DNA of 64,000 nucleotides from JAIVJG01 sp964236735. GTDB lineage: Bacteria; Acidobacteriota; Blastocatellia; Pyrinomonadales; Pyrinomonadaceae. Each line of letters opens with the position of its first letter. Positions within the stretch are counted from its first letter, which is position 1. This document shows positions 22,931-31,146 of the stretch, one piece after another. Position numbers and translations under genes: made by a program. The stretch is from positions 1 to 64,000 of the forward strand of contig CAXSFM010000005.1 in NCBI GenBank assembly GCA_964236735.1, in the 5' to 3' direction. The notes below the pieces were generated by a model that saw only the letters and a list, made by a program, of their open reading frames with translations, was not told the DNA's origin and searched no databases.

Positions 22931-25642
22931 ATGAAATTAAAATTCACAACATTTCTCGCCCTCCTGTTGCTGTGCGGCTCAATCATCGCTATGTCAGCGG
23001 CCAACGTTTCAGCGCAACGACCGGCGACGGGTAAAAAAACGGCGACGACAAAGACGACAACAGCAACAACGAAGACGACGGCGGACGAGCAAGCCGCACC
23101 GGCGACAGGTACGGCGGCGAATGAAGAGACTTTGAAGACGGAGCTTGACGCGATTGTGCTGCTCGCGCCGGCAGAGCGCGCCGAACGCCTGCAAGCGTTT
23201 CTCAAAAAGCGTCCGTCGCAGACTCTCCGCCTGCGCGCGCAGGAACAGTTGACGAGCGCGCGCGCCGCACTCGGCGACGAGAAGTTGCGGACGGGTGACA
23301 GGCGCGCGGGCGTCGAGTTGTTTCGTCTCGCCGTCACCGAGGCTCCGCCGGAGATGTCCGATAAGCTGTTCGTCGAAGTCCTCTCACAACTGCCCGCTAA
23401 TCTCTACCTGCTGCACGAGAGCGACGCCGCGTTTGATCTCGCGCGCCGTCTCGAACAGAAGGTGAGCGACAATGCGCCGCGCCTGTTGAGCATCGTGACG
23501 TTTTATCTCGGCGTCGAGCAGCCGGACGATGCGGCGCGCGTGGCTGAGGCCGCGATCAAGTTGAAGCCGGACGTTGCCATCGCGCATCAGGCTCTGGCGA
23601 CGGCGCGGCGCATGGCCTTGCGTCTCGATGATGCGGCGACGGAATACGCGCGCGCGCACGAACTCGATCCATCTTCAAAGAGCGCGCGTTTGAGTCTCGC
23701 GGATTTGCGGCGCGCGACGGGCAAGCCGGACGACGCGCTCGCGCTTTATCGGGAGCAGTTGGCGTTGGATGCGAAGGATGCCGCGGCGCGTGCCGGCGTC
23801 GTGCTGTCGCTCTTCGATGCGGGCAAGCGCGAAGAGGCGGAAAAGGAATTGCAGTCCGCGCTCGAAGAAAGCCCGGATAACTTGCCCTTGCTCGTCGGCG
23901 CGGCCTACTGGTACGCGGCGCACGACGGCGCGGGCAGCGGTGGCGGCGCGGGCAGTAGTAGCAGTAACGCGCGTGGCGTCGAGTTGGCGGAGCGCGCCGT
24001 CGCGCTTGAGCCGCGCTTTCATTGGGTGTGGGCGCGCATGACGCTCGCACGCGCTTTGCTCGCGCAGAAGCGTCCGCTTGACGCAGAGCGCGCTCTGCGT
24101 CCGGCGCTCGCGTTAGGACAATTCCCGACGCTCAATTACGAACTCGCGAGCGTGCTGGCAGCGGCTGGCCTCTACGACGAAGCGGCGACGGAATTATCGC
24201 GCTCGTTTAATTTGCGTGGTGACGGCGAGCTTGAGGCGCAATTGGCCGGTCGCGTCCGCGCGCACGCGAAGACTTTTACCGAACTGCTCGCGCCAGAGCG
24301 TCGCGCCAGTCTCTTCCAGTTCACGGCGGCGGACACGGACGAAAACGCGCGACAGTTGAGAGCCTTACTTGCCTTCACTTTCGCGACGAGCGTGAAGGCC
24401 GAGGTCGAGGGCACAATCGTGTTTGACGAGAAGGGCGCGCTCGCGGCGGCCAACGATTTCGCTTCGGGCGCGGACGAGATGCGCGCGTTCAGGCAGTTGT
24501 ACGCGGCGAACCGTATGTCGCAGATTGGCATTAACTGGGGCGCGGTGGTGGAGTTAACCGAGAGCGCGAAGAGCGGAGTTGAATCCGCGCTCGATGCGCC
24601 GTCTGCCTCGGTCGCCGCGTTCGCCGACGAACTGCGCGACATGCGCGCGCAGGCCATCGCACAGGGCGCGACGACGACCGCGCCCAACGTGTCGCGCGAC
24701 TTGCTCTCGAAAGTTATGCGCGGGCGCATCGAAGACCTCGGCGGATATGCGCTCTACAATCAAGGCAACGTCGCGGAGGCGGTCGTGCGCCTGCGCCGCG
24801 CCGTCAGCGTGATGCCGGAGAACAGCCCCTGGGCGCGCACCGCGCTGTGGCATCTCGGCACGGCGCTCGACGCGAGCGGCAATCAAAAGGACGCGCTCGC
24901 GACGTACATCAAGGGTTACAAAATCGCGCCCGACCCGGCGCGCCGTCTCGTCGTCGAGGCGTTGTACAGGAAGATGAACAACTCGCTCGACGGACTCGAC
25001 AAGTTGCTCAATGAAACGCCCGCGCCCGTCGCGACGAACGTCAGCACAGAACCGGCAACGGTCGCGTCGCCTCCTCCAACCAATCTGTCTTCGCCAGCAT
25101 CCGCGAGCAAGACAACGAATCCGACCACAACCAACACGCCTGCGAACGTCGAAGCATCAGCCGCGCCGACTCAAACTCCCGCGCCGGCCATCGTCCCCGC
25201 CGCGACTCCGTCGGAAACTGTGCCCGCCCCCACGCCGGAAGCGACGCCCGCCGCAGCCGCAACAACCACGCCGACGCCCGACGCTTCGCCCACGCCGCAA
25301 GCAGCCGCAATGCCGGAAACGAAACAGCCGCCGGGACAGCAGAAAGGCATCGGCGATTCATGCACGGCGTCGGTCAGTGAAAGCGCGGTCGAGTTGGGCA
25401 AAAACGGAGGGAGCGCGACTCTCATGGTGAGTCTGGAAAATTACGGAGCCGCGACGAAGCCGCGCATCGAAGCCGCGACGCTCAACTGGTCAGACATCGT
25501 CGTCCTCGCCGAACCGCACGCCGCCGCAGACGGCAACACGTACAAGTTCACGATTACCTCGACGAGCCAGAAGGCGGGAACGTTCTCCGTCAGCTTCACG
25601 ACGCCCTGCGGCAAACGCGCGGTGACGGTCAACGTCAAATAG
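22931..25642 (+). CDS. Secreted TPR protein with Pro/Thr-rich linker and C-terminal beta domain
   Basis: 903 residues. Signal peptide about 1-29 (FLALLLLCGSIIAMSAANVSA), a Lys/Thr low-complexity stretch (about 33-55), then TPR repeats from about 60 to 700 (for example YARAHELDPSSKSARLSLAD and GNVAEAVVRLRRAVSVMPEN). A Ser/Gly-rich loop interrupts one repeat near 336-348. A Pro/Thr/Ala linker of about 110 residues (695-805) leads to a roughly 85-residue beta-sandwich-like domain (VELGKNGGSATLMVSLENYG ... FSVSFTTPCGK). Probably a periplasmic or surface scaffold; no catalytic motif. Its last eight bases overlap the end of the convergent thioredoxin gene. Confidence 0.8.
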   Translation: MKLKFTTFLALLLLCGSIIAMSAANVSAQRPATGKKTATTKTTTATTKTTADEQAAPATGTAANEETLKTELDAIVLLAPAERAERLQAFLKKRPSQTLRLRAQEQLTSARAALGDEKLRTGDRRAGVELFRLAVTEAPPEMSDKLFVEVLSQLPANLYLLHESDAAFDLARRLEQKVSDNAPRLLSIVTFYLGVEQPDDAARVAEAAIKLKPDVAIAHQALATARRMALRLDDAATEYARAHELDPSSKSARLSLADLRRATGKPDDALALYREQLALDAKDAAARAGVVLSLFDAGKREEAEKELQSALEESPDNLPLLVGAAYWYAAHDGAGSGGGAGSSSSNARGVELAERAVALEPRFHWVWARMTLARALLAQKRPLDAERALRPALALGQFPTLNYELASVLAAAGLYDEAATELSRSFNLRGDGELEAQLAGRVRAHAKTFTELLAPERRASLFQFTAADTDENARQLRALLAFTFATSVKAEVEGTIVFDEKGALAAANDFASGADEMRAFRQLYAANRMSQIGINWGAVVELTESAKSGVESALDAPSASVAAFADELRDMRAQAIAQGATTTAPNVSRDLLSKVMRGRIEDLGGYALYNQGNVAEAVVRLRRAVSVMPENSPWARTALWHLGTALDASGNQKDALATYIKGYKIAPDPARRLVVEALYRKMNNSLDGLDKLLNETPAPVATNVSTEPATVASPPPTNLSSPASASKTTNPTTTNTPANVEASAAPTQTPAPAIVPAATPSETVPAPTPEATPAAAATTTPTPDASPTPQAAAMPETKQPPGQQKGIGDSCTASVSESAVELGKNGGSATLMVSLENYGAATKPRIEAATLNWSDIVVLAEPHAAADGNTYKFTITSTSQKAGTFSVSFTTPCGKRAVTVNVK

Positions 25643-26138
25643 CGTCCGCGTGTGCGGCGAGACGCGCGGCGAGGACGTGTTTGGGTTGCGCGCCGACGAG
25701 ACGCTCGACGACCTCTCCGTGCTTGAAAATGAAGAGCGCGGGGATGCCCTGAATTTTGAGTTGCGCGGCGGTGCGTTTGTTCTCATCCACGTTGAGCTTG
25801 GCGATCACGTAACGGCCATTCGAGACGGCGGCCAACTCATCGAGCGCGGGCGCAATCGCGCGACAAGGGGCGCACCACGCCGCCCAGCAATCGAGCAACA
25901 CGGGCTGCGACACAGACTCCTGCAACACATCGCGCGCGAAACTTTCATCCGTCACCGCGCGCGGCTTCGCGCCGCCGTTGCCAGCATTACCGCCGACGCC
26001 GGACGCTGTCGCCACAGGTTCAGTCGCGTTCGTTTCGAGCAACGCGCCGCACTTGCCGCACACGGGACGCATCCGGCTCACGACACGCTCGTCCACACGA
26101 TTCTTCACGCCGCACCGCGCGCAAATGACAACCGCCAT
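25635..26138 (-). CDS. trxC: Thioredoxin with N-terminal zinc ribbon (TrxC/Trx2 type)
   Basis: A 167-residue disulfide reductase. The N-terminal zinc ribbon CARC ... CGKC (residues about 6-36) is characteristic of thioredoxin 2; after a Gly/Ala linker the thioredoxin fold carries the active site WCAPC and the cis-proline loop GIPALFIF. GTPs of this type reduce cytosolic disulfides under oxidative stress using thioredoxin reductase. ATG 26138 is chosen because GGAGG lies eight bases upstream; an in-frame codon 30 bases earlier lacks this. The end overlaps the convergent TPR gene by eight bases, leaving no terminator space. Confidence 0.93.
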   Translation of the reverse strand: MAVVICARCGVKNRVDERVVSRMRPVCGKCGALLETNATEPVATASGVGGNAGNGGAKPRAVTDESFARDVLQESVSQPVLLDCWAAWCAPCRAIAPALDELAAVSNGRYVIAKLNVDENKRTAAQLKIQGIPALFIFKHGEVVERLVGAQPKHVLAARLAAHADAI

Positions 26139-26253
26139 CTCAGTTTCCTCCGTTTTGATGAGCTTCACACAAATTCTGCCCCGCGTGCCCGGAAGTTACA
26201 AGGCGTTGTTGCCGCCGATGCCGGGGACTGACCGCTCGTGACGGCTTTTCGCT

Positions 26254-26281
26254 TGCTGAATGAATGCTCATTCAGTATGAT
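26254..26281 (+). promoter_or_regulatory. Promoter of the fatty-acid degradation cluster
   Basis: TTGCTG (26254-26259) and TATGAT (26276-26281) form a -35/-10 pair with a 16-base spacer; TATGAT matches the -10 consensus at 5 of 6. Transcription would start near 26288, 40 bases before the fadB/N-like ATG. The operator described separately occupies almost the whole spacer, the classical position for repression. Confidence 0.55.
26256..26275. promoter_or_regulatory. FadR (YsiA)-type operator
   Basis: TGAATGAATGCTCATTCA (26257-26274) is a perfect 7-4-7 inverted repeat, extended by one further C/G pair. It matches the operator consensus known for the TetR-family regulator FadR/YsiA of Bacillus (TGAATGA-N4-TCATTCA), which is released by long-chain acyl-CoA. 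It lies directly between -35 and -10 of the beta-oxidation gene cluster. No TetR-family gene lies in this window, so the repressor must be elsewhere. Confidence 0.75.
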
Positions 26282-26327
26282 GTACGCGCCTCGTCAGTGG
26301 ACTCTTTCGGAAAGGTGCTTCCCAACT

Positions 26328-28742
26328 ATGCTTCGGATTGAAAAGGCGACGGTGCTCGGCGCAGGCACGATGGGCGCGCAGATCGCCGCGCATCTCGCGA
26401 ATGCCGGTATCCCCACGCTTTTGCTCGACATCGCGCCACGCGAATTGACGCCGGACGAGCAGGCTAAAGGTCTCACGCTCGACGCTAAACAAGTGCGCGA
26501 CCGGCACGCGCGCGCAGGGCTGGAGGCCGCGAAGAAGGCGAAGCCCGCCGCATTCTTCAGCGCGGACGGCGGCGCGTCGCTCGTCTCCGTCGGCAACTTT
26601 GAAGACGATTTGCCGAAGCTCAAAAATTGCGACCTCATCATCGAGGCGGTGGTCGAGAATCTTGAGATTAAGAGAAGCCTCTACGAGCGCGTCGAACAAT
26701 TCCGACGCCCCGGCGCAATCATCGCGACGAACACGAGCGGCATTCCCATCCGCCAACTCGCCGAAGGACGCTCGGAAGATTTTCGGGCACACTTCGTCGG
26801 CGTACATTTTTTTAACCCGCCGCGCTACCTGCATCTCGTCGAATTGATTCGCACCGAATGGACGAAGCCGGAAGTGTCCTGCGCGCTCTACGGTTTTCTC
26901 GATCAACGTTTGGGAAAGGGCGTCGTCATCGCCAAAGACCGCCCGAATTTTATCGCCAATCGCATCGGCACTTATGGCGCGCTCGTCACGATCAAGACGA
27001 TGCTCGAAGACGGTTACACGATTGAAGAAGTTGATAAGTTGACGGGGCCGGCGGTCGGTCGTCCGAAGTCCGCGACGTTCCGCACGTTCGATCTCGTCGG
27101 CTTGGACGTGCTCGGCCACGTCGTCAAAAATCTCTACGAGGCTCTGCCCGAAGATGAGGAGCGCGAGACGTTCGCTGCGCCGGAATTTCTCAACGCCATG
27201 ATCGGGCACGGGCTGCTCGGCAACAAGACGAAGAGCGGTTTTTATAAAAAGCAGAAGGGCGAAGGCGAGAAGCCGGAAATCTGGACGCTCGACCATGCCA
27301 CGCTCGAATATCGCCCGGCGCAAAAAGTGAAACTGCCTGCGCTCGACGTGGCGAAGAACGTCGAAGACACGCGCGAGCGTCTGCGTGGCTTGGTGTGGAG
27401 CAAAGACCGCGCGGGACAGTTTTTGTGGAAGACGATTTCCCGCACGCTCGCTTACGCCGCCGGGCGCGTGCCGGAGGTCGCGGACTCCATCGTCGAAGTT
27501 GATCGCGCGATGCGTTGGGGCTTCGGCTGGGAACTTGGCGTCTTCGAGACGTGGGATGCCATCGGCGTGGAAAAGAGCGTCGCGCGCATGAAGGAAGAGG
27601 GACGCACCGTTCCCGCCAACGTCGAAGCGATGCTCGCGTCGGGCGCGAAGAGTTTTTACAAAAAAGAAGACGGGCAGGAATTTTATTTCGACTTCGCGTC
27701 GAACAAGTACGCGCCGCTCGTCGCACCGGCGGGCGCGATTATTCTCAAGTCGGTCAAGGAGCGGACGGGCGTCGTCAAGAAAAACTCCGGCGCGTCGCTC
27801 ATTGATCTCGGCGACGGCGTGGCGTGTCTCGAATTTCACTCGAAGATGAACGCCATCGGCGGCGACACTTTGCAGATGATTAAGCAAAGTCTCGCCGAAG
27901 TTGAGAAGAATTTCGTCGGCCTCGTCGTCGGCAATCAGGGACAGAATTTTTCCGTCGGCGCGAATTTGATGCTGATGCTTTTGGAAGCGCAGGAGGAAAA
28001 CTGGGAAGACCTTGACCTCGCCATCCGCGCTTTCCAGAACGCGACGATGAGCCTGCGTTATTCCGCGAAACCTGTGGTCGTCGCGCCGTTCGGTCTGACG
28101 TTCGGCGGCGGCTGCGAGATGACTTTGCACGGCGACCGTGTGCGCGCTTCGGCTGAGACTTACATCGGACTCGTCGAGGTCGGCGTCGGATTGATTCCGG
28201 CGGGCGGCGGCACGAAGGAAATGCTCGTCCGCGCGCTCGACTCGATTCCGCAGGGCATGGACGACGCAGACCCCTTTCCCTTCATCAAGCGCGCGTTCGA
28301 GACCATCGCGCTCGCCAAAGTCGCCACGTCTGCGGAAGAGGCGCGCACGTTTGGATTTTTGCGCGAAGAAGATTCTTACTCGATGAACGCAGACCGTCTC
28401 ATCGCCGACGCCAAGCAGGAAGTGCTCTCGCTCGCGGCGACCGGCTACGTGAAGCCGCAGCAACGCACGGACATTCGCGCGCTTGGGCAGACGGCGCTCT
28501 CGACCTTGAAGCTCGGCATCCATCAAATGAAGCGTGGCGGATTCATCTCCGACCACGACGCTTTGATCGGCGAAAAGCTGGCGCGCATTTTGACGGGCGG
28601 TGACCTCAACCACGAGACGCGCGTCTCGGAACAGTATCTGCTCGACCTCGAACGCGAAGCCTTCCTGTCTCTCTGCGGCGAGCGCAAGACGCAGGAGCGC
28701 ATCGGCCACATGCTGAAGACGGGCAAGCCTCTGAGAAATTAG
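26328..28742 (+). CDS. 3-hydroxyacyl-CoA dehydrogenase / enoyl-CoA hydratase fusion (FadN/FadB type)
   Basis: 804 residues from ATG 26328 (AAAGGTG upstream). The dehydrogenase comes first: NAD-binding GAGTMG (11-16), NTSGIPIRQLA, HFFNPPRYLHLVE with the catalytic His, and its C-terminal domain to about 470. The crotonase part follows (about 500-750) with the oxyanion segment LTFGGGCEMTLHGDRV and VGVGLIPAGGG, including the catalytic-type Glu. This order (HCDH then ECH) is that of FadN rather than E. coli FadB. It hydrates enoyl-CoA and oxidises 3-hydroxyacyl-CoA in beta-oxidation. First gene of the cluster and controlled by the operator just upstream. Confidence 0.93.
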   Translation: MLRIEKATVLGAGTMGAQIAAHLANAGIPTLLLDIAPRELTPDEQAKGLTLDAKQVRDRHARAGLEAAKKAKPAAFFSADGGASLVSVGNFEDDLPKLKNCDLIIEAVVENLEIKRSLYERVEQFRRPGAIIATNTSGIPIRQLAEGRSEDFRAHFVGVHFFNPPRYLHLVELIRTEWTKPEVSCALYGFLDQRLGKGVVIAKDRPNFIANRIGTYGALVTIKTMLEDGYTIEEVDKLTGPAVGRPKSATFRTFDLVGLDVLGHVVKNLYEALPEDEERETFAAPEFLNAMIGHGLLGNKTKSGFYKKQKGEGEKPEIWTLDHATLEYRPAQKVKLPALDVAKNVEDTRERLRGLVWSKDRAGQFLWKTISRTLAYAAGRVPEVADSIVEVDRAMRWGFGWELGVFETWDAIGVEKSVARMKEEGRTVPANVEAMLASGAKSFYKKEDGQEFYFDFASNKYAPLVAPAGAIILKSVKERTGVVKKNSGASLIDLGDGVACLEFHSKMNAIGGDTLQMIKQSLAEVEKNFVGLVVGNQGQNFSVGANLMLMLLEAQEENWEDLDLAIRAFQNATMSLRYSAKPVVVAPFGLTFGGGCEMTLHGDRVRASAETYIGLVEVGVGLIPAGGGTKEMLVRALDSIPQGMDDADPFPFIKRAFETIALAKVATSAEEARTFGFLREEDSYSMNADRLIADAKQEVLSLAATGYVKPQQRTDIRALGQTALSTLKLGIHQMKRGGFISDHDALIGEKLARILTGGDLNHETRVSEQYLLDLEREAFLSLCGERKTQERIGHMLKTGKPLRN

Positions 28743-28744
28743 TT

Positions 28745-29239
28745 GTGGTGAGAAATATCCACGAGAGAGTGATTCGGACTCCGCTGAAAGTTTCTGACGC
28801 GGGGAGGTTGATTGATAATCTGGCGGGACGTGATGACATGCTATGGCCGCGCGAGCGTTGGCCGTCCATGCGTCTCGATAGGCCACTCGGCCTCGGCGCG
28901 CGCGGCGGTCACGGCCTGATCCGCTACGTCGTTGAAGAATATAGACCGGGCAGAAGCGTGCGGTTTCGTTTCACCTCGCCGCGCGGCTTCGACGGCACGC
29001 ACGAACTAGAGCTTGAGCAGGTTTCTGTGGATGCGATACGCCTCCGGCATACATTGCAGATGAGAGTCGAAGGTCTGGCGCGGCTCTCCTGGCCTCTGAT
29101 GTTTCGCCCTCTGCATGATGCGTTGGTCGAAGACGCACTGGACCGCGCAGAGGGTTATCTGAAATCTCCGTCGGTCATTCCGCAGCAGTGGACTTGGCGT
29201 GTGCATCTGCTGAGGCGTCTGGCGAGGGCTGTGTCGTGA
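28745..29239 (+). CDS. SRPBCC-like protein, 164 aa
   Basis: A small cytosolic protein with a START/SRPBCC-like pattern: opening strand HERVIRTPLKV, helix, then strands LIRYVVEEYRPGRSVRFRF, GTHELELEQV and AIRLRHTLQMRVEG, and a long C-terminal helix (HDALVEDALDRAEGYL). Such folds bind hydrophobic ligands. Starts at GTG 28745 (or GTG 28748) two bases after the fadN-like stop and shares four bases with the next gene, so it is firmly in the operon. Ligand unknown; a lipid or acyl-CoA is an inference from context. Confidence 0.7.
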   Translation: MVRNIHERVIRTPLKVSDAGRLIDNLAGRDDMLWPRERWPSMRLDRPLGLGARGGHGLIRYVVEEYRPGRSVRFRFTSPRGFDGTHELELEQVSVDAIRLRHTLQMRVEGLARLSWPLMFRPLHDALVEDALDRAEGYLKSPSVIPQQWTWRVHLLRRLARAVS

Positions 29240-29709
29240 ACTATCCTGTGACCCCGGCAGTCAGGTTATTGCGCGAGAAAAGCGTCGCGTTTGAGCCGCG
29301 CCTTTATGATTACGAGGAGCGCGGCGGCACGCGGCACTCTGCCGAATCGCTCGGCGTTGACGAGCACGCGGTGGTCAAGACTCTGGTGATGGAGACGGAC
29401 GCGCGCAAGCCCCTCGTCGTGTTGATGCACGGGGATTGCGAGGTCTCGACGAAGAATCTGGCGCGCACGCTGAATGTGAAGAGCGTCAGCCCTTGTGATC
29501 CGGCGACGGCGCAGAAGCACACGGGCTACATGGTCGGCGGGACGAGTCCGTTCGGGACGAAGGCACGGATGCCGGTTTACGTCGAGCGCACGATTTTTGA
29601 GTTGCCGAAGATTTACATTAACGGTGGCAAGCGCGGCTTCCTCATCGAAATCGAGCCGAAAGATTTACGCATTCTCGCGCCACTTGAAGAAGTCGAAGTG
29701 GCAATATGA
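29236..29709 (+). CDS. ybaK: YbaK/EbsC family aminoacyl-tRNA deacylase
   Basis: 157 residues starting at GTG 29236, which overlaps the previous stop codon in the GTGA arrangement typical of coupled translation. Contains the YbaK fold: HSAESLGVDEHAVVKTLVME with the conserved Lys, PLVVLMHGDCEVSTKNLAR and GGTSPFGTK, the signature loop of Cys-tRNA(Pro)/Cys-tRNA editing enzymes. It hydrolyses mischarged Cys-tRNA(Pro). Its place within a fatty-acid operon is unrelated to that role and probably reflects convenience of transcription. Confidence 0.9.
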   Translation: MNYPVTPAVRLLREKSVAFEPRLYDYEERGGTRHSAESLGVDEHAVVKTLVMETDARKPLVVLMHGDCEVSTKNLARTLNVKSVSPCDPATAQKHTGYMVGGTSPFGTKARMPVYVERTIFELPKIYINGGKRGFLIEIEPKDLRILAPLEEVEVAI

Positions 29710-29713
29710 AGAG

Positions 29714-29821
29714 AGCGATCAGCAATCAGCTTTACCATTCGGGTGAATTGATCGTTGAAGATCGAAGTTAATTTTCAGCATAGGTTTTAAGCTGAAAGCT
29801 GATGGCTGATTGCTGACTGCT
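29714..29821. repeat. Heptamer array pair, AGCAATC family
   Basis: Left units AGCGATC, AGCAATC, AGCTTTA (29714-29734); right units in the opposite orientation TTAAGCT, GAAAGCT, GATGGCT, GATTGCT, GACTGCT (29787-29821). Lies between the ybaK-like and thiolase genes, ending 13 bases before the thiolase start. The arms can pair into a stem with a long loop. Confidence 0.8.
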
Positions 29822-29834
29822 TAATGGAGTGATT

Positions 29835-31013
29835 ATGAGAGACGCAGTTATCGTATCAGCAGTTCGCACGGCGGTCGGGAAGGCTCCGAAGGGGACTTTG
29901 AAAAACGTGCGCCCTGACGAGATGGGCGCGACCGTGATTACCGAAGCCTTAAGGCGCGCGGAGGGCGTGCAACTCGCGGAAATCGAAGACGTGATTATGG
30001 GTTGCGCGATGCCGGAGGCCGAGCAGGGGATGAACGTTGCGCGCGGGGCGGCGATTCGCGCGGGGCTTCCCGTAGAGACGAGCGCCATGACGATCAATCG
30101 CTTTTGCTCGTCGGGGCTGCAATCAATCGCCATCGCCGCCGACCGCATCCGCACGGGCGGCGCGGATATGATCGTCGCGGGCGGTCTGGAGACGATGTCC
30201 ATGATTCCAATGGGCGGCTACACCATTCGCCCGAACCCGTATCTCGTCGAGCACTACCCGGACTTTTATCTCAACATGGGACTCGCCACCGAGAACGTCG
30301 CGCGCAAGTACGAAGTGACGCGCGAAGAGCAGGACGCCTTCGCCTATCAATCGCATCAACGCGCCGCCGCCGCGCAGGACGCGGGAAAGTTCGACGACGA
30401 GGTGGTGCCGCTCAACGTCACGCTCGAAGAGTTGAACGCGAAGGGCAAGAAGGAGCGACGCGAGATTACATTCAACAAAGATGAGGGCGTGCGGCGCGAT
30501 ACTTCAGAAGAAAGTCTGGCAAAGTTGAGACCAGCGTTTCACGTCAAGGGCACGATCACGGCGGGCAACGCTTCGCAGATGTCGGACGGCGCGGCTGCCG
30601 CCGTCATCATGTCGGATGCGCGTGCGAAAGAGTTGAACTTGAAACCGCTCGCGCGCTTCGTCGCCTATGCCGTCGCCGGCTGCCCGCCCGAAGAGATGGG
30701 CATCGGCCCCGTCGCGGCGATTCCGAAGGTTTTGCAGATCGCGGGATTGAAACTCGAAGACATAGACGTGTTTGAACTCAACGAAGCGTTCGCCGCGCAG
30801 AGCATCGCCGTCATCAAGACGCTCGGACTCGACCCCGCGCGCGTCAACGTCAACGGCGGCGCGATTGCGCTCGGCCACCCGCTCGGCTGCACCGGCGCGA
30901 AGCTGACGGCCACGATTCTGCGCGAGCTTGAACGTCGCGGCGGTCGTTACGGCATGGTCACGATGTGTGTCGGCGGCGGAATGGGCGCAGCGGGAATATT
31001 TGAAAGACAGTGA
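29835..31013 (+). CDS. fadA: Acetyl-CoA acyltransferase (thiolase, FadA type)
   Basis: 392 residues from ATG 29835 (GGAG upstream; an in-frame GTG six bases earlier is less likely). Thiolase catalytic residues are all visible: acyl-accepting Cys91 in INRFCSSGLQS, His348 in GHPLGCTGAK and the base Cys378 in MCVGGGMG; the N-terminal AVRTAVGK motif is typical. It cleaves 3-ketoacyl-CoA with CoA to acetyl-CoA and a shortened acyl-CoA, the last step of beta-oxidation. Lies in the same direction as the hydratase/dehydrogenase and acyl-CoA dehydrogenase genes, presumably one regulon. Confidence 0.95.
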   Translation: MRDAVIVSAVRTAVGKAPKGTLKNVRPDEMGATVITEALRRAEGVQLAEIEDVIMGCAMPEAEQGMNVARGAAIRAGLPVETSAMTINRFCSSGLQSIAIAADRIRTGGADMIVAGGLETMSMIPMGGYTIRPNPYLVEHYPDFYLNMGLATENVARKYEVTREEQDAFAYQSHQRAAAAQDAGKFDDEVVPLNVTLEELNAKGKKERREITFNKDEGVRRDTSEESLAKLRPAFHVKGTITAGNASQMSDGAAAAVIMSDARAKELNLKPLARFVAYAVAGCPPEEMGIGPVAAIPKVLQIAGLKLEDIDVFELNEAFAAQSIAVIKTLGLDPARVNVNGGAIALGHPLGCTGAKLTATILRELERRGGRYGMVTMCVGGGMGAAGIFERQ

Positions 31014-31127
31014 TGAGTGATAAGTGATAAGTGATAAGTAACAAAAGACAGTGCCGGGTGACAGATGAAAAGTGATGAGATAAAAGCAGTTTTTATCTCA
31101 TCACCTATCACTTATCACTCATCACTG
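31011..31127. repeat. Heptamer array pair, TGATAAG family
   Basis: TGATGAG then three TGATAAG units run 31011-31038; the first three bases are the stop codon of the thiolase gene. The inverted array CTCATCA, CCTATCA, CTTATCA, CTCATCA occupies 31097-31127. Between them is another hairpin (GTGATGAGATAAAA facing TTTTTATCTCATCAC). The array ends 19 bases before the acyl-CoA dehydrogenase ATG. Confidence 0.85.
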
Positions 31128-31146
31128 CGACTGAAAGGAGCAAATT

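Noticed and set aside
26268..28886. 872-codon minus-strand frame
   Set aside because: It is antisense to the hydratase/dehydrogenase gene. The sense frame carries full catalytic motifs; the antisense composition is typical of a high-GC shadow.
31011..31127. CRISPR-like repeat appearance
   Set aside because: Units are seven bases, without spacers of uniform length, and arranged as inverted facing arrays; no cas genes are in the window.
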